A stretch of 64,000 nucleotides of DNA. Source: Mixophyes australis (Eukaryota; Chordata; Amphibia; Anura; Limnodynastidae). The first letter of the stretch is position 1; each line of letters begins with the position of its first letter. The notes beneath the pieces were generated by a model that worked only from the letters and a program-made list of their open reading frames with translations, was not told the origin of the DNA and searched no databases. The stretch spans positions 806,001 through 870,000 of the forward strand of contig JAVHZZ010000015.1 of assembly GCA_036250195.1 (NCBI GenBank), read 5' to 3'. This document shows positions 1-12,508 of this stretch, one piece after another. Both the position numbers and the translations under genes were made by a program.

Positions 1-112
1 ATTCATGATTCAATTCATGATTCATGATTCGATTCATGATTCATGATTCAATTCATGATTCATGATTCAATTCATGATTCATGATTCATGATTCAATTCA
101 TGATTCATGATT

Positions 113-225
113 CAAATTATGATTCATGATTCGATTCATGATTCATGATTCGATTCATGATTCATGATTCGATTCATGATTCATGATTCGATTCATGATT
201 CATGATTCGATTCATGATTCATGAT
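113..225 (+). repeat. Landmark block alpha: caaattatg plus five G-type 19-mers
   Basis: The rare word caaattatg is followed by five consecutive units ending in TTCG, with the CpGs 19 bp apart, before A-type units resume. The same landmark begins at 113, 9977, 13344, 20284, 26221, 30474, 34748, 39643, 48037, 50602, 55065, 57391 and 60350. In the last three copies the second G unit has lost one heptamer (12 bp instead of 19 bp), a shared derived state. The copy at 30474 carries a taatg change near its fifth unit. These are the most regular CpG clusters in the array and a convenient phase marker for the higher-order repeat. No function can be read from them. Confidence 0.85.
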
Positions 226-510
226 TCAATTCATGATTCATGATTCAATTCATGATTCATGATTCATGATTCATGATTCAATTCATGATTCATGATTCAA
301 TTCATGATTCATGATGCGATTCATGATTCATGATTCGATTCATGATTCATGATTCAATTCATGATTCATGATTTATGTTTCAATTCATGATTCAATTCCT
401 GATTCATTTCATGATTCATGATTCTATTCATGATTCATGATTCGATTCATGATTCATGATTCGATTCATGATTCATGATTCATAATTCATGATTCGATTC
501 ATGATTCATG

Positions 511-1068
511 ATTCATGATTCAAGATTCAATTCATGATTCATGATTCGATTCATGATTCATGATTAGATTCATAATTTATAATTCAAATCATGATTCATG
601 ATTCGATTCATGATTCATGATTCAATTCATGATTCATGATTCATTATTTAATTCATGATTCATGATTCAATTCATGATTCATGATTCAATTCATGATTCA
701 TGATTCATTTCATGATTCATGATTCATGATTCATGATTCAATTCATGATTCATGATTCAATTCATGATTCATGATTCAAGATTCAATTCATGATTCATGA
801 TTCAATTCATGATTCATGGTTCGATTTATGATTCATAATTTATGATTTATGAATCATGATTCGATTCATGATTCATGATTCATGATTCAATTCATGATTC
901 ATGATTCGATTCATGATTCATGATTAGATTCATAATTTATAATTCAAATCATGATTCATGATTCGATTCATGATTCATGATTCAATTCATGATTCATGAT
1001 TCATTATTTAATTCATGATTCATGATTCGATTCATGATTCATGATTCAATTCATGATTCATGATTCAT
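511..1068 (+). repeat. 198-bp direct repeat at 360-bp spacing
   Basis: Bases 511-708 recur at 871-1068 with only a few differences, for example caag versus catg near 522/882 and a/g at 669/1029. Both copies contain the landmark ttagattcataatttataa, then a cattatttaattc variant. After 708/1068 the copies diverge (tgattcattt versus tgattcatga). This looks like a local duplication inside the first higher-order unit. Confidence 0.85.
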
Positions 1069-3400
1069 GATTCAATTCATGATTCATGATTCATGATTCA
1101 TGATTCAATTCATGATTCATGATTCAATTCATGATTCATGATTTATGATTCAATTCATGATTCAATTCATGATTCATGATTCGATTCATGAATTATGATT
1201 CAATTCATGATTCATGATTCATAATTCATGATTCGATTCATGATTCTTGATTCGATTCATGATTCATGATTCATGATTTAATTCATGATTCATGATTCAT
1301 GATTCATGATTCGATTCATGATTCATAATTCAATTCATGATTCATGATTCGATTCATGATTCATGATTCGATTCATGATTCATGGTTTATGATTCAATTC
1401 ATGATTCAATTCATGATTCATTTCATGATTCATGATTCGATTCATGATTCATGATTCAATTCATGATTCATGATTTATGATTCAATTCATGATTCATGAT
1501 TTAATTCTTGATTCATGATTCATGATTCAATTCATGATTCATGATTTATGATTCAATTCATGATTCATGATTCATTTCATGATTCATGATTCGATTCATG
1601 ATTTATGATTCATGATTCGATTCATGATTCATGATTCAATTCATGATTCATGATTTATGATTCAATTCATGATTCATGATTCGATTCATGATTCATGATT
1701 AGATTCATGATTTATAATTCAAATCATGATTCATGATTCAATATTTAATTCATGATTCATGATTCGATTCATGATTCATGATTCAGATCATGATTCATGA
1801 TTCATTATTTAATTCATGATTCATGATTCGATTCATGATTCATGATTCCATTCATGATTCATGATTCATGATTCAATTCATGATTCATGATTCATGATTC
1901 AATTCATGATTCATGATTCAATTCATGATTCATGATTCGATTTATGATTCATGATTCATGATTCATGATTCGATTCATGATTCATGATTCAATTCATGAT
2001 TCATGATTCATGATTCAATTCATGATTCATGATTCATGATTCATGATTCAATTCATGATTCATGATTCATTATTCATGATTCAATTCATGATTCAATTCA
2101 TGATTCATGATTTGATTCATGATTCATGATTCAATTCATGTATCATGATTCATGATTCATGATTCAATTCATGATTCATGATTCATGATTCATGATTCAT
2201 GATTCAATTCATGATTCATGATTCATGATTCAATTCATGATTCATGATTCATGATTCATGATTCATGATTCAATTCATGATTCAATTCATGATTCATGAT
2301 TTGATTCATGATTCATGATTCAATTCATGATTCATGATTCATGATTCATGATTCAATTCATGATTCATGATTCAATTCATGATTCATGATGCGATTCATG
2401 ATTCATGATTCTATTCATGATTCATGATTCGATTCATGATTCATGATTCATAATTCATAATTCGATTCATGATTCATGATTCATGATTCAAGATTCAATT
2501 CATGATTCATGATTCAATTCATGATTCATGATTCGATTCATGATTCATAATTCATGATTTATGAATCATGATTCGATTCATGATTCATGATTCATGATTC
2601 AATTCATGATTCATGATTCGATTCATGATTCATGATTAGATTCATAATTTATAATTCAAATCATGATTCATGATTCGATTCATGATTCATGATTCAATTC
2701 ATGATTCATGATTCATTATTTAATTCATGATTCATGATTCGATTCATGATTCATGATTCAATTCATGATTCATGATTCATGATTCAATTCATGATTCATG
2801 ATTCATGATTCATGATTCAATTCATGATTCATGATTCAATTCATGATTCATGATTTATGATTCAATTCATGATTCAATTCATGATTCATGATTCAATTCA
2901 TGATTCATGATTCATGATTCATGATTCAATTCATGATTCATGATTCAATTCATGATTCATGATTTATGATTCAATTCATGATTCATGATTCGATTCATGA
3001 ATTATGATTTAATTCATGATTCATGATTCATAATTCATGATTCGATTCATGATTCTTGATTCGATTCATGATTCATGATTCATGATTTAATTCATGATTC
3101 ATGATTCATGATTCATGATTCGATTCATGATTCATGATTCAATTCATGATTCATGATTCAATTCATGATTCATGATTCGATTCATGATTCATGGTTTATG
3201 ATTCAATTCATGATTCAATTCATGATTCATTTCATGATTCATGATTCGATTCATGATTCATGATTCAATACATGATTCATGATTTATGATTCAATTCATG
3301 ATTCATGATTTTATTCTTGATTCATGATTCATGATTTAATTCATGATTCATGATTCATGATCCATAATTCAATTCATGATTCATGATTCAATTCATGATT
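832..3400 (+). repeat. Older ~1.7-1.8 kb duplication (two related copies)
   Basis: The landmark tttatgaatcatgattcg occurs at about 846 and 2558, and ttcataatttataattc at 929 and 2641, both 1,712 bp apart. Further along, catggtttatg recurs at 1,809-bp spacing (about 1382 and 3191), so roughly 97 bp of words were gained between the landmarks. The later copy has private changes: gaattatgatttaattc against gaattatgattcaattc, and ttttattcttg against ttaattcttg. Boundaries are approximate. The copies look older than the exact duplications further right. Confidence 0.65.
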
Positions 3401-5427
3401 CATGATTCGATTCATGATTCATGATTCGATTCATGATTCATGATTCAATTCATGATTCATGATTTATGATTCAATACATGATTCAATTCATGATTCATTT
3501 CATGATTCATGATTCGATTCATGATTCATGATTCATGATTCGATTCATGATTCATGATTCGATTCATGATTCATGATTCATAATTCATGATTCAATTCAT
3601 GATTCATGATTCAATTCATGATTCATGATTCGATTCATGATTCATAATTCATGATTTATGATTCATGATTCGATTCATGATTCATGATTCAATTCATGAT
3701 TCATGATTCGAATCATGATTCATTATTAGATTCATGATTTATAATTCAAATCATGATTCATGATTCAATATTTAATTCATGATTCATGATTCGATTCATG
3801 ATTCATGATTCAATTCATGATTCATGATTCATTATTTAATTCATGATTCATGATTCGATTCATGATTCATGATTCCATTCATGATTCATGATTCATGATT
3901 CAATTCATGATTCATGATTCATGATTCAATTCATGATTCATGATTCAATTCATGATTCATGATTCGATTCATGATTCATGATTCATGATTCATGATTCGA
4001 TTCATGATTCATGATTCAATTCATGATTCATGATTCATGATTCAATTCATGATTCATGATTCATGATTCATGATTCAATTCATGATTCATGATTCATTAT
4101 TCATGATTCAATTCATGATTCAATTCATGATTCATGATTTGATTCATGATTCATGATTCAATTCATGTATCATGATTCATGATTCATGATTCAATTCATG
4201 ATTCATGATTCATGATTCATGATTCATGATTCAATTCATGATTCATGATTCATGATTCAATTCATGATTCATGATTCATGATTCAATTCATGATTCAATT
4301 CATGATTCATGATTTGATTCATGATTCATGATTCAATTCATGATTCATGATTCATGATTTAATTCATGATTCATGACTCATGATTCATTATTCAATTCAT
4401 GATTCATGATTCAATTCATGATTCATGATTCGATTCATGATTCATGATTCATGATTCAAGATTCGATTCATGATTTATGATTCATGATTCAATTCATGAT
4501 TCATCATTCGATTTTTGATTCATGATTCAATTCATGATTCATGATTTATGATTCAATTCATGATTCATGATTCAATTCATGATTTATTATTTATGATTCA
4601 ATTCATGATTCATGATTCATGATTTAATTCATGATTCATGATTCATGATTCGATTCATGATTCATGATTATATACATGATTTATGATTCGATTCATGATT
4701 CATGATTCATAATTCATGATTCGATTCATGATTTATGATTCATGATTCAATTCATGATTCATGATTCAATTCATGATTCATGATTAGATTCATGATTCAT
4801 GATTCAATTCATGATTCATGATTAAATGATTCAATTCATGATTCATGATTCGATTCATGATTCATGATTCATGATTCAATGCATTATTCATGATTCAATT
4901 TATGACTCATGTTTCAATTCATGATTCATGATTTATGATTCAATTTATGATTCAATTCATGATTCATGATTCAATTCATGATTCGAGATTCATGATTCGA
5001 TTCATGATTCATGATTCATTATTCGATTCATGATTAGATTCATGATTCATGATTAATGATTTATGATTCGTTTCATGATTCATGATTCATTTCATGATTC
5101 GTGTTTCGATTCATAATTCATGATTCAATTCATGATTCATGATTCAATTCATGATTCATGTTTCGATTCATGATTCATGATTCGATTCATGATTCATGAT
5201 TCAATTCATGATTCATGATTCATAATTCATGATTCGATTCATGATTCATGATTCGATTCATGATTCATGATTCATGATTTAATTCATGATTCATGATTCA
5301 TGATTCATGATTCATGATTCAGGATTCAATTCATGATTCATGATTCATAATTCATGATTCGATTCATGATTCAATTCATGATTCATGATTCGATTCATGC
5401 TTCATGATTCAATTCATGATTTATGAT
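1719..5427 (+). repeat. Higher-order repeat A, copy 1 (with internal deletions)
   Basis: Landmarks here repeat in the next copy at a 3,709-bp offset near the start (cagatcatg 1784/5493, gtatcatg 2140/5849, gatgcg 2391/6100) and at 3,816 bp later (ttcataattt 2641/6457, ggtttatg, tacatg 3269/7085, tccataattc 3362/7178). The 107-bp step is explained by a deletion in this copy after the gatgcg word. A second deletion of roughly 520 bp lies near 4,560, where the text jumps to the tttattatttatg words found at about 8,883 in copy 2, after which the offset is 4,330 bp. The unit ends at about 5,427, where ttcaattcatgatttatgatt joins caaatcatg abruptly. Confidence 0.8.
4903..4911. promoter_or_regulatory. 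ATGACTCAT: bZIP (AP-1/GCN4-type) consensus words
   Basis: The array word ATGATTCAT is one base from the symmetric bZIP site ATGA(C/G)TCAT. The T-to-C variant occurs here and at about 9233, 12600 and 19582 (followed by gtttc), and in a second context before cattattc at about 4374, 8178, 52969, 54582, 56910, 59571 and 62621. The T-to-G form tgagtcatg is at about 24866, 29084, 33368, 38263, 45957 and 63661. The match is seen in the sequence; binding is not implied, since any single mutation of this word produces it. Confidence 0.4.
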
Positions 5428-8400
5428 TCAAATCATGATTCATGATTCAATATTTAATTCATGATTCATGATTCGATTCATGATTCATGATTCAGATCAT
5501 GATTCATGATTCATTATTTAATTCATGATTCATGATTCGATTCATGATTCATGATTCCATTCATGATTCATGATTCATGATTCAATTCATGATTCATGAT
5601 TCATGATTCAATTCATGATTCATGATTCAATTCATGATTCATGATTCGATTTATGATTCATGATTCATGATTCATGATTCGATTCATGATTCATGATTCA
5701 ATTCATGATTCATGATTCATGATTCAATTCATGATTCATGATTCATGATTCATGATTCAATTCATGATTCATGATTCATTATTCATGATTCAATTCATGA
5801 TTCAATTCATGATTCATGATTTGATTCATGATTCATGATTCAATTCATGTATCATGATTCATGATTCATGATTCAATTCATGATTCATGATTCATGATTC
5901 ATGATTCATGATTCAATTCATGATTCATGATTCATGATTCAATTCATGATTCATGATTCATGATTCATGATTCATGATTCAATTCATGATTCAATTCATG
6001 ATTCATGATTTGATTCATGATTCATGATTCAATTCATGATTCATGATTCATGATTCATGATTCAATTCATGATTCATGATTCAATTCATGATTCATGATG
6101 CGATTCATGATTCATGATTCGATTCATGATTCATGATTCAATTCATGATTCATGATTTATGATTCAATTCATGATTCAATTCCTGATTCATTTCATGATT
6201 CATGATTCTATTCATGATTCATGATTCTATTCATGATTCATGATTCGATTCATGATTCATGATTCATAATTCATAATTCGATTCATGATTCATGATTCAT
6301 GATTCAAGATTCAATTCATGATTCATGATTCAATTCATGATTCATGATTCGATTCATGATTCATAATTCATGATTTATGAATCATGATTCGATTCATGAT
6401 TCATGATTCATGATTCAATTCATGATTCATGATTCGATTCATGATTCATGATTAGATTCATAATTTATAATTCAAATCATGATTCATGATTCGATTCATG
6501 ATTCATGATTCAATTCATGATTCATGATTCATTATTTAATTCATGATTCATGATTCGATTCATGATTCATGATTCAATTCATGATTCATGATTCATGATT
6601 CAATTCATGATTCATGATTCATGATTCATGATTCAATTCATGATTCATGATTCAATTCATGATTCATGATTTATGATTCAATTCATGATTCAATTCATGA
6701 TTCATGATTCAATTCATGATTCATGATTCATGATTCATGATTCAATTCATGATTCATGATTCAATTCATGATTCATGATTTATGATTCAATTCATGATTC
6801 ATGATTCGATTCATGAATTATGATTTAATTCATGATTCATGATTCATAATTCATGATTCGATTCATGATTCTTGATTCGATTCATGATTCATGATTCATG
6901 ATTTAATTCATGATTCATGATTCATGATTCATGATTCGATTCATGATTCATGATTCAATTCATGATTCATGATTCAATTCATGATTCATGATTCGATTCA
7001 TGATTCATGGTTTATGATTCAATTCATGATTCAATTCATGATTCATTTCATGATTCATGATTCAATTCATGATTCATGATTCAATACATGATTCATGATT
7101 TATGATTCAATTCATGATTCATGATTTTATTCTTGATTCATGATTCATGATTTAATTCATGATTCATGATTCATGATCCATAATTCAATTCATGATTCAT
7201 GATTCAATTCATGATTCATGATTCGATTCATGATTCATGATTCGATTCATGATTCATGATTCAATTCATGATTCATGATTTATGATTCAATACATGATTC
7301 AATTCATGATTCATTTCATGATTCATGATTCGATTCATGATTCATGATTCATGATTCGATTCATGATTCATGATTCGATTCATGATTCATGATTCATAAT
7401 TCATGATTCAATTCATAATTCATGATTCAATTCATGATTCATGATTCGATTCATGATTCATAATTCATGATTTATGATTCATGATTCGATTCATGATTCA
7501 TGATTCAATTCATGATTCATGATTCGATTCATGATTCATGATTAGATTCATGATTTATAATTCAAATCATGATTCATGATTCAATATTTAATTCATGATT
7601 CATGATTCGATTCATGATTCATGATTCAATTCATGATTCATGATTCATTATTTAATTCATGATTCATGATTCGATTCATGATTCATGATTCCATTCATGA
7701 TTCATGATTCATGATTCAATTCATGATTCATGATTCATGATTCAATTCATGATTCATGATTCAATTCATGATTCATGATTCGATTCATGATTCATGATTC
7801 ATGATTCATGATTCGATTCATGATTCATGATTCAATTCATGATTCATGATTCAATTCATGATTCATGATTCATGATTCATGATTCAATTCATGATTCATG
7901 ATTCATTATTCATGATTCAATTCATGATTCAATTCATGATTCATGATTTGATTCATGATTCATGATTCAATTCATGTATCATGATTCATGATTCAATTCA
8001 TGATTCATGATTCATGATTCATGATTCATGATTCAATTCATGATTCATGATTCATGATTCAATTCATGATTCATGATTCATGATTCATGATTCATGATTC
8101 AATTCATGATTCATGATTTGATTCATGATTCATGATTCAATTCATGATTCATGATTCATGATTTAATTCATGATTCATGACTCATGATTCATTATTCAAT
8201 TCATGATTCATGATTCAATTCATGATTCATGATTCGATTCATGATTCATGATTCATGATTCAAGATTCGATTCATGATTTATGATTCATGATTCAATTCA
8301 TGATTCATCATTCGATTTATGATTCATGATTCAATTCATGATTCATGATTTATGATTCAATTCATGATTCAATTCATGATTCATGATTCAATTCATGATT

Positions 8401-9665
8401 CGAGATTCATGATTCGATTCATGATTCATGATTCATGATTCGATTCATGATTCATGATTCATAATTTATGATTCGATTCATGATTCATGATTTATGATTC
8501 ATGATTCAATTCATGATTCATGATTCAATTCATGATTCATGATTCGATTCATGATTCATGATTCATGATTCGATTCATGATTCATGATTCAAGATTCAAT
8601 TCATGATTCATGATTCGATTCATGATTCATGATTCAATTCATGATTTATGATTTATGATTCGATTCATGATTCATGATTCAATTCATGATTTATGATTTA
8701 TGATTCAATTTATGATTCAATTCATGATTCATGATTCAATTCATGATTCATGATTCGATTCATGATTCAAGATTCAATTCATGATTTATGATTCATTATT
8801 TAATTCATGATTTATGATTCAATTTATGATTCAATTCATGATTCATGATTCATGATTCGATTCATGATTCATGATTCAATTCATGATTTATTATTTATGA
8901 TTCAATTCATGATTCATGATTCATGATTCAATTCATGATTCATGATTCATGATTTAATTCATGATTCATGATTCATGATTCGATTCATGATTCATGATTA
9001 TATACATGATTTATGATTCGATTCATGATTCATGATTCATAATTCATGATTCGATTCATGATTTATGATTCATGATTCAATTCATGATTCATGATTCAAT
9101 TCATGATTCATGATTGGATTCATGATTCATGATTCAATTCATGATTCATGATTAAATGATTCAATTCATGATTCATGATTCGATTCATGATTCATGATTC
9201 ATGATTCCATGCATTATTCATGATTCAATTTATGACTCATGTTTCAATTCATGATTCATGATTTATGATTCAATTTATGATTCAATTCATGATTCATGAT
9301 TCAATTCATGATTCGAGATTCATGATTCGATTCATGATTCGTGTTTCGATTCATAATTCATGATTCAATTCATGATTCATGATTCAATTCATGATTCATG
9401 TTTCGATTCATGATTCATGATTCGATTCATGATTCATGATTCAATTCATGATTCATGATTCATAATTCATGATTCGATTCATGATTCATGATTCGATTCA
9501 TGATTCATGATTCATGATTTAATTCATGATTCATGATTCATGATTCATGATTCATGATTCAGGATTCAATTCATGATTCATGATTCATAATTCATGATTC
9601 GATTCATGATTCATGATTCAATTCATGATTCATGATTCGATTCATGATTCATGATTCAATTCATG
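5428..9665 (+). repeat. Higher-order repeat A, copy 2
   Basis: This copy starts at the junction near 5,428, equivalent to base 1,719 of copy 1, and runs about 4.24 kb. It keeps the 107-bp and ~520-bp blocks missing from copy 1, including the gattcgagattcatg and cataatttatgattcg words at 8,398-8,880. It lacks a 90-bp block present at 5,011-5,100 in copy 1. A segment from about 7,010 to 7,790 also matches 17,226-18,005 at a constant 10,216-bp offset (tacatg 7085/17301, tccata 7178/17394, ttagattcatg 7542/17758), showing a third relative of this unit. Confidence 0.8.
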
Positions 9666-12508
9666 ATTTATGATTTATGATTCAATTTATGATTGAATTC
9701 ATGATTCATGATTAATGATTAGATTCATGATTAATGATTCATGATTCAATTCATGATTTATGATTTATGATTCAATTTATGATTCAATTCATGATACATG
9801 ATTCAATTCATGATTCATGATTCATGATTCGATTCATGATTCATGATTCAATTCATGATTCATGATTCATGATTCAATTCATGATTCATGATTTGATTCA
9901 TGATTCATGATTCAATTCATGATTCATGATTCAATTCATGATTCATGATTCATGATTCAATTCATGATTCATGATTCAAATTATGATTCATGATTCGATT
10001 CATGATTCATGATTCGATTCATGATTCATGATTCGATTCATGATTCATGATTCGATTCATGATTCATGATTCGATTCATGATTCATGATTCAATTCATGA
10101 TTCATGATTCAATTCATGATTCATGATTCATGATTCAATTCATGATTCATGATTCAATTCATGATTCATGATGCGATTCATGATTCATGATTCGATTCAT
10201 GATTCATGATTCAATTCATGATTCATGATTTATGATTCAATTCATGATTCAATTCCTGATTCATTTCATGATTCATGATTCTATTCATGATTCATGATTC
10301 GATTCATGATTCATGATTCGATTCATGATTCATGATTCATAATTCATGATTCGATTCATGATTCATGATTCATGATTCAAAATTCAATTCATGATTCATG
10401 ATTCAATTCATGATTCATGATTCAATTCATAATTCATAATTCATGATTTATGAATCATGATTCGATTCATGATTCATGATTCATGATTCAATTCATGATT
10501 CATGATTCGATTCATGATTCATTATTAGATTCATAATTTATAATTCAAATCATGATTCATGATTCGATTCATGATTCATGATTCAATTCATGATTCATGA
10601 TTCATTATTTAATTCATGATTCATGATTCGATTCATGATTCATGATTCAATTCATGATTCATGATTCATGATTAAATTCATGATTCATGATTCATGATTC
10701 ATGATTCAATTCATGATTCATGATTCAATTCATGATTCATGATTTATGATTCAATTCATGATTCAATTCATGATTCATGATTCGATTCATGAATTATGAT
10801 TCAATTCATGATTCATGATTCATAATTCATGATTCGATTCATGATTCTTGATTCGATTCATGATTCATGATTCATGATTTAATTCATGATTCATGATTCA
10901 TGATTCATGATTCGATTCATAATTCATGATTCAATTCATGATTCATGATTCATGATTCGATTCATAATTCATGATTCAATTCATGATTCATGATTCGATT
11001 CATGATTCATGATTCGATTCATGATTCATGGTTTATGATTCAATTCATGATTCAATTCATGATTCATTTCATGATTCATGATTCGATTCATGATTCATGA
11101 TTCAATTCATGATTCATGATTTATGATTCAATTCATGATTCATGATTTAATTCTTGATTCATGATTCATGATTCAATTCATGATTCATGATTTATGATTC
11201 AATTCATGATTCATGATTCATTTCATGATTCATGATTCGATTCATGATTCATGATTCATGATTCGATTCATGATTCATGATTCAATTCATGATTCATGAT
11301 TTATGATTCAATTCATGATTCATGATTCGATTCATGATTCATGATTAGATTCATGATTTATAATTCAAATCATGATTCATGATTCAATATTTAATTCATG
11401 ATTCATGATTCGATTCATGATTCATGATTCAGATCATGATTCATGATTCATTATTTAATTCATGATTCATGATTCGATTCATGATTCATGATTCCATTCA
11501 TGATTCATGATTCATGATTCAATTCATGATTCATGATTCATGATTCAATTCATGATTCATGATTCAATTCATGATTCATGTTTCGATTTATGATTCATGA
11601 TTCATGATTCATGATTCGATTCATGATTCATGATTCAATTCATGATTCATGATTCATGATTCAATTCATGATTCATGATTCATGATTCATGATTCAATTC
11701 ATGGTTCATGATTCATTATTCATTATTCAATTCATGATTCAATTCATGATTCATGATTTGATTCATGATTCATGATTCAATTCATGTATCATGATTCATG
11801 ATTCATGATTCAATTCATGATTCATGATTCATGATTCATGATTCAATTCATGATTCATGATTCATGATTCAATTCATGATTCATGATTCATGATTCATGA
11901 TTCATGATTCAATTCATGATTCAATTCATGATTCATGATTTGATTCATGATTCATGATTCAATTCATGTATCATGATTCATGATTCAATTCATGATTCAT
12001 GATTCATGATTTAATTCATGATTCATGACTCATGATTCATTATTCAATTCATGATTCATGATTCAATTCACTATTCATGATTCGATTCATGATTCATGAT
12101 TCATGATTCAAGAATCGATTCATGATTTATGATTCATGATTCAATTCATGATTCATCATTCGATTTATGATTCATGATTCAATTCATGATTCATGATTTA
12201 TGATTCAATTCATGATTCAATTCATGATTCATGATTCAATTCATGATTCGAGATTCATGATTCGATTCATGATTCATGATTCATGATTCGATTCATGATT
12301 CATGATTCGATTCATGATTCATGATTCATAATTTATGATTCGATTCATGATTCATGATTTATGATTCATGATTCAATTCATGATTCATGATTCAATTCAT
12401 GATTCATGATTCAATTCATGATTCATGATTCATGATTCGATTCATGATTCATGATTCAAGATTCAATTCATGATTCATGATTCGATTCATGATTCATGAT
12501 TCAATTCA
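9142..12508 (+). repeat. Higher-order repeat A', copy 1 of a 3,367-bp tandem duplication
   Basis: Landmarks recur 3,367 bp downstream: tatgactcatg 9234/12601 and caaattatg 9977/13344. The offset becomes 3,374 bp after one extra heptamer (gatgcg 10173/13547, tttatgaatc 10452/13826). This copy has a private 45-bp tandem duplication near 10,915-10,985 (cgattcataattcatg twice), which shifts the offset to 3,329 bp for ggtttatg (11031/14360), cagatcatg (11430/14759) and gtatcatg (11786/15115). It ends near 12,508, where words equivalent to about 8.6 kb meet words equivalent to 9.14 kb (gattaaatgattc). Confidence 0.85.
9331..9350 (+). repeat. Scar of a 90-bp deletion between direct repeats
   Basis: At 5,001-5,110 the order is ttcatgattc, a 90-bp block carrying cattattcg, gattaatg and gattcgtttcatg, a second ttcatgattc, then gtgtttcgat. 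At 9,331-9,350 ttcatgattc is followed directly by gtgtttcgat, so one copy of the 10-bp word and everything between has gone. The same deleted form is at about 12,700-12,715, while the full form remains at 19,680-19,790, 25,480-25,570, 29,740-29,830 and 47,330-47,430. The deletion therefore preceded the 3.4-kb duplication that made the 12.7-kb copy. Confidence 0.85.

Noticed and set aside
131..215. CENP-B box in the G-type units
   Set aside because: TTCG and the internal A fit the pattern, but the required CGGG is absent in every unit.
1..1000. Telomeric repeat
   Set aside because: The words ATTCATG and ATTCA/ATTCG are not G-rich on either strand and do not resemble known telomere repeats. 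Interspersed variants and kilobase HORs also argue against telomerase synthesis.
1..3000. CRISPR-like array (regular short repeats)
   Set aside because: There are no spacers: the sequence between repeats is the same repeat. The unit is 5-19 bp and no cas-like gene is present.
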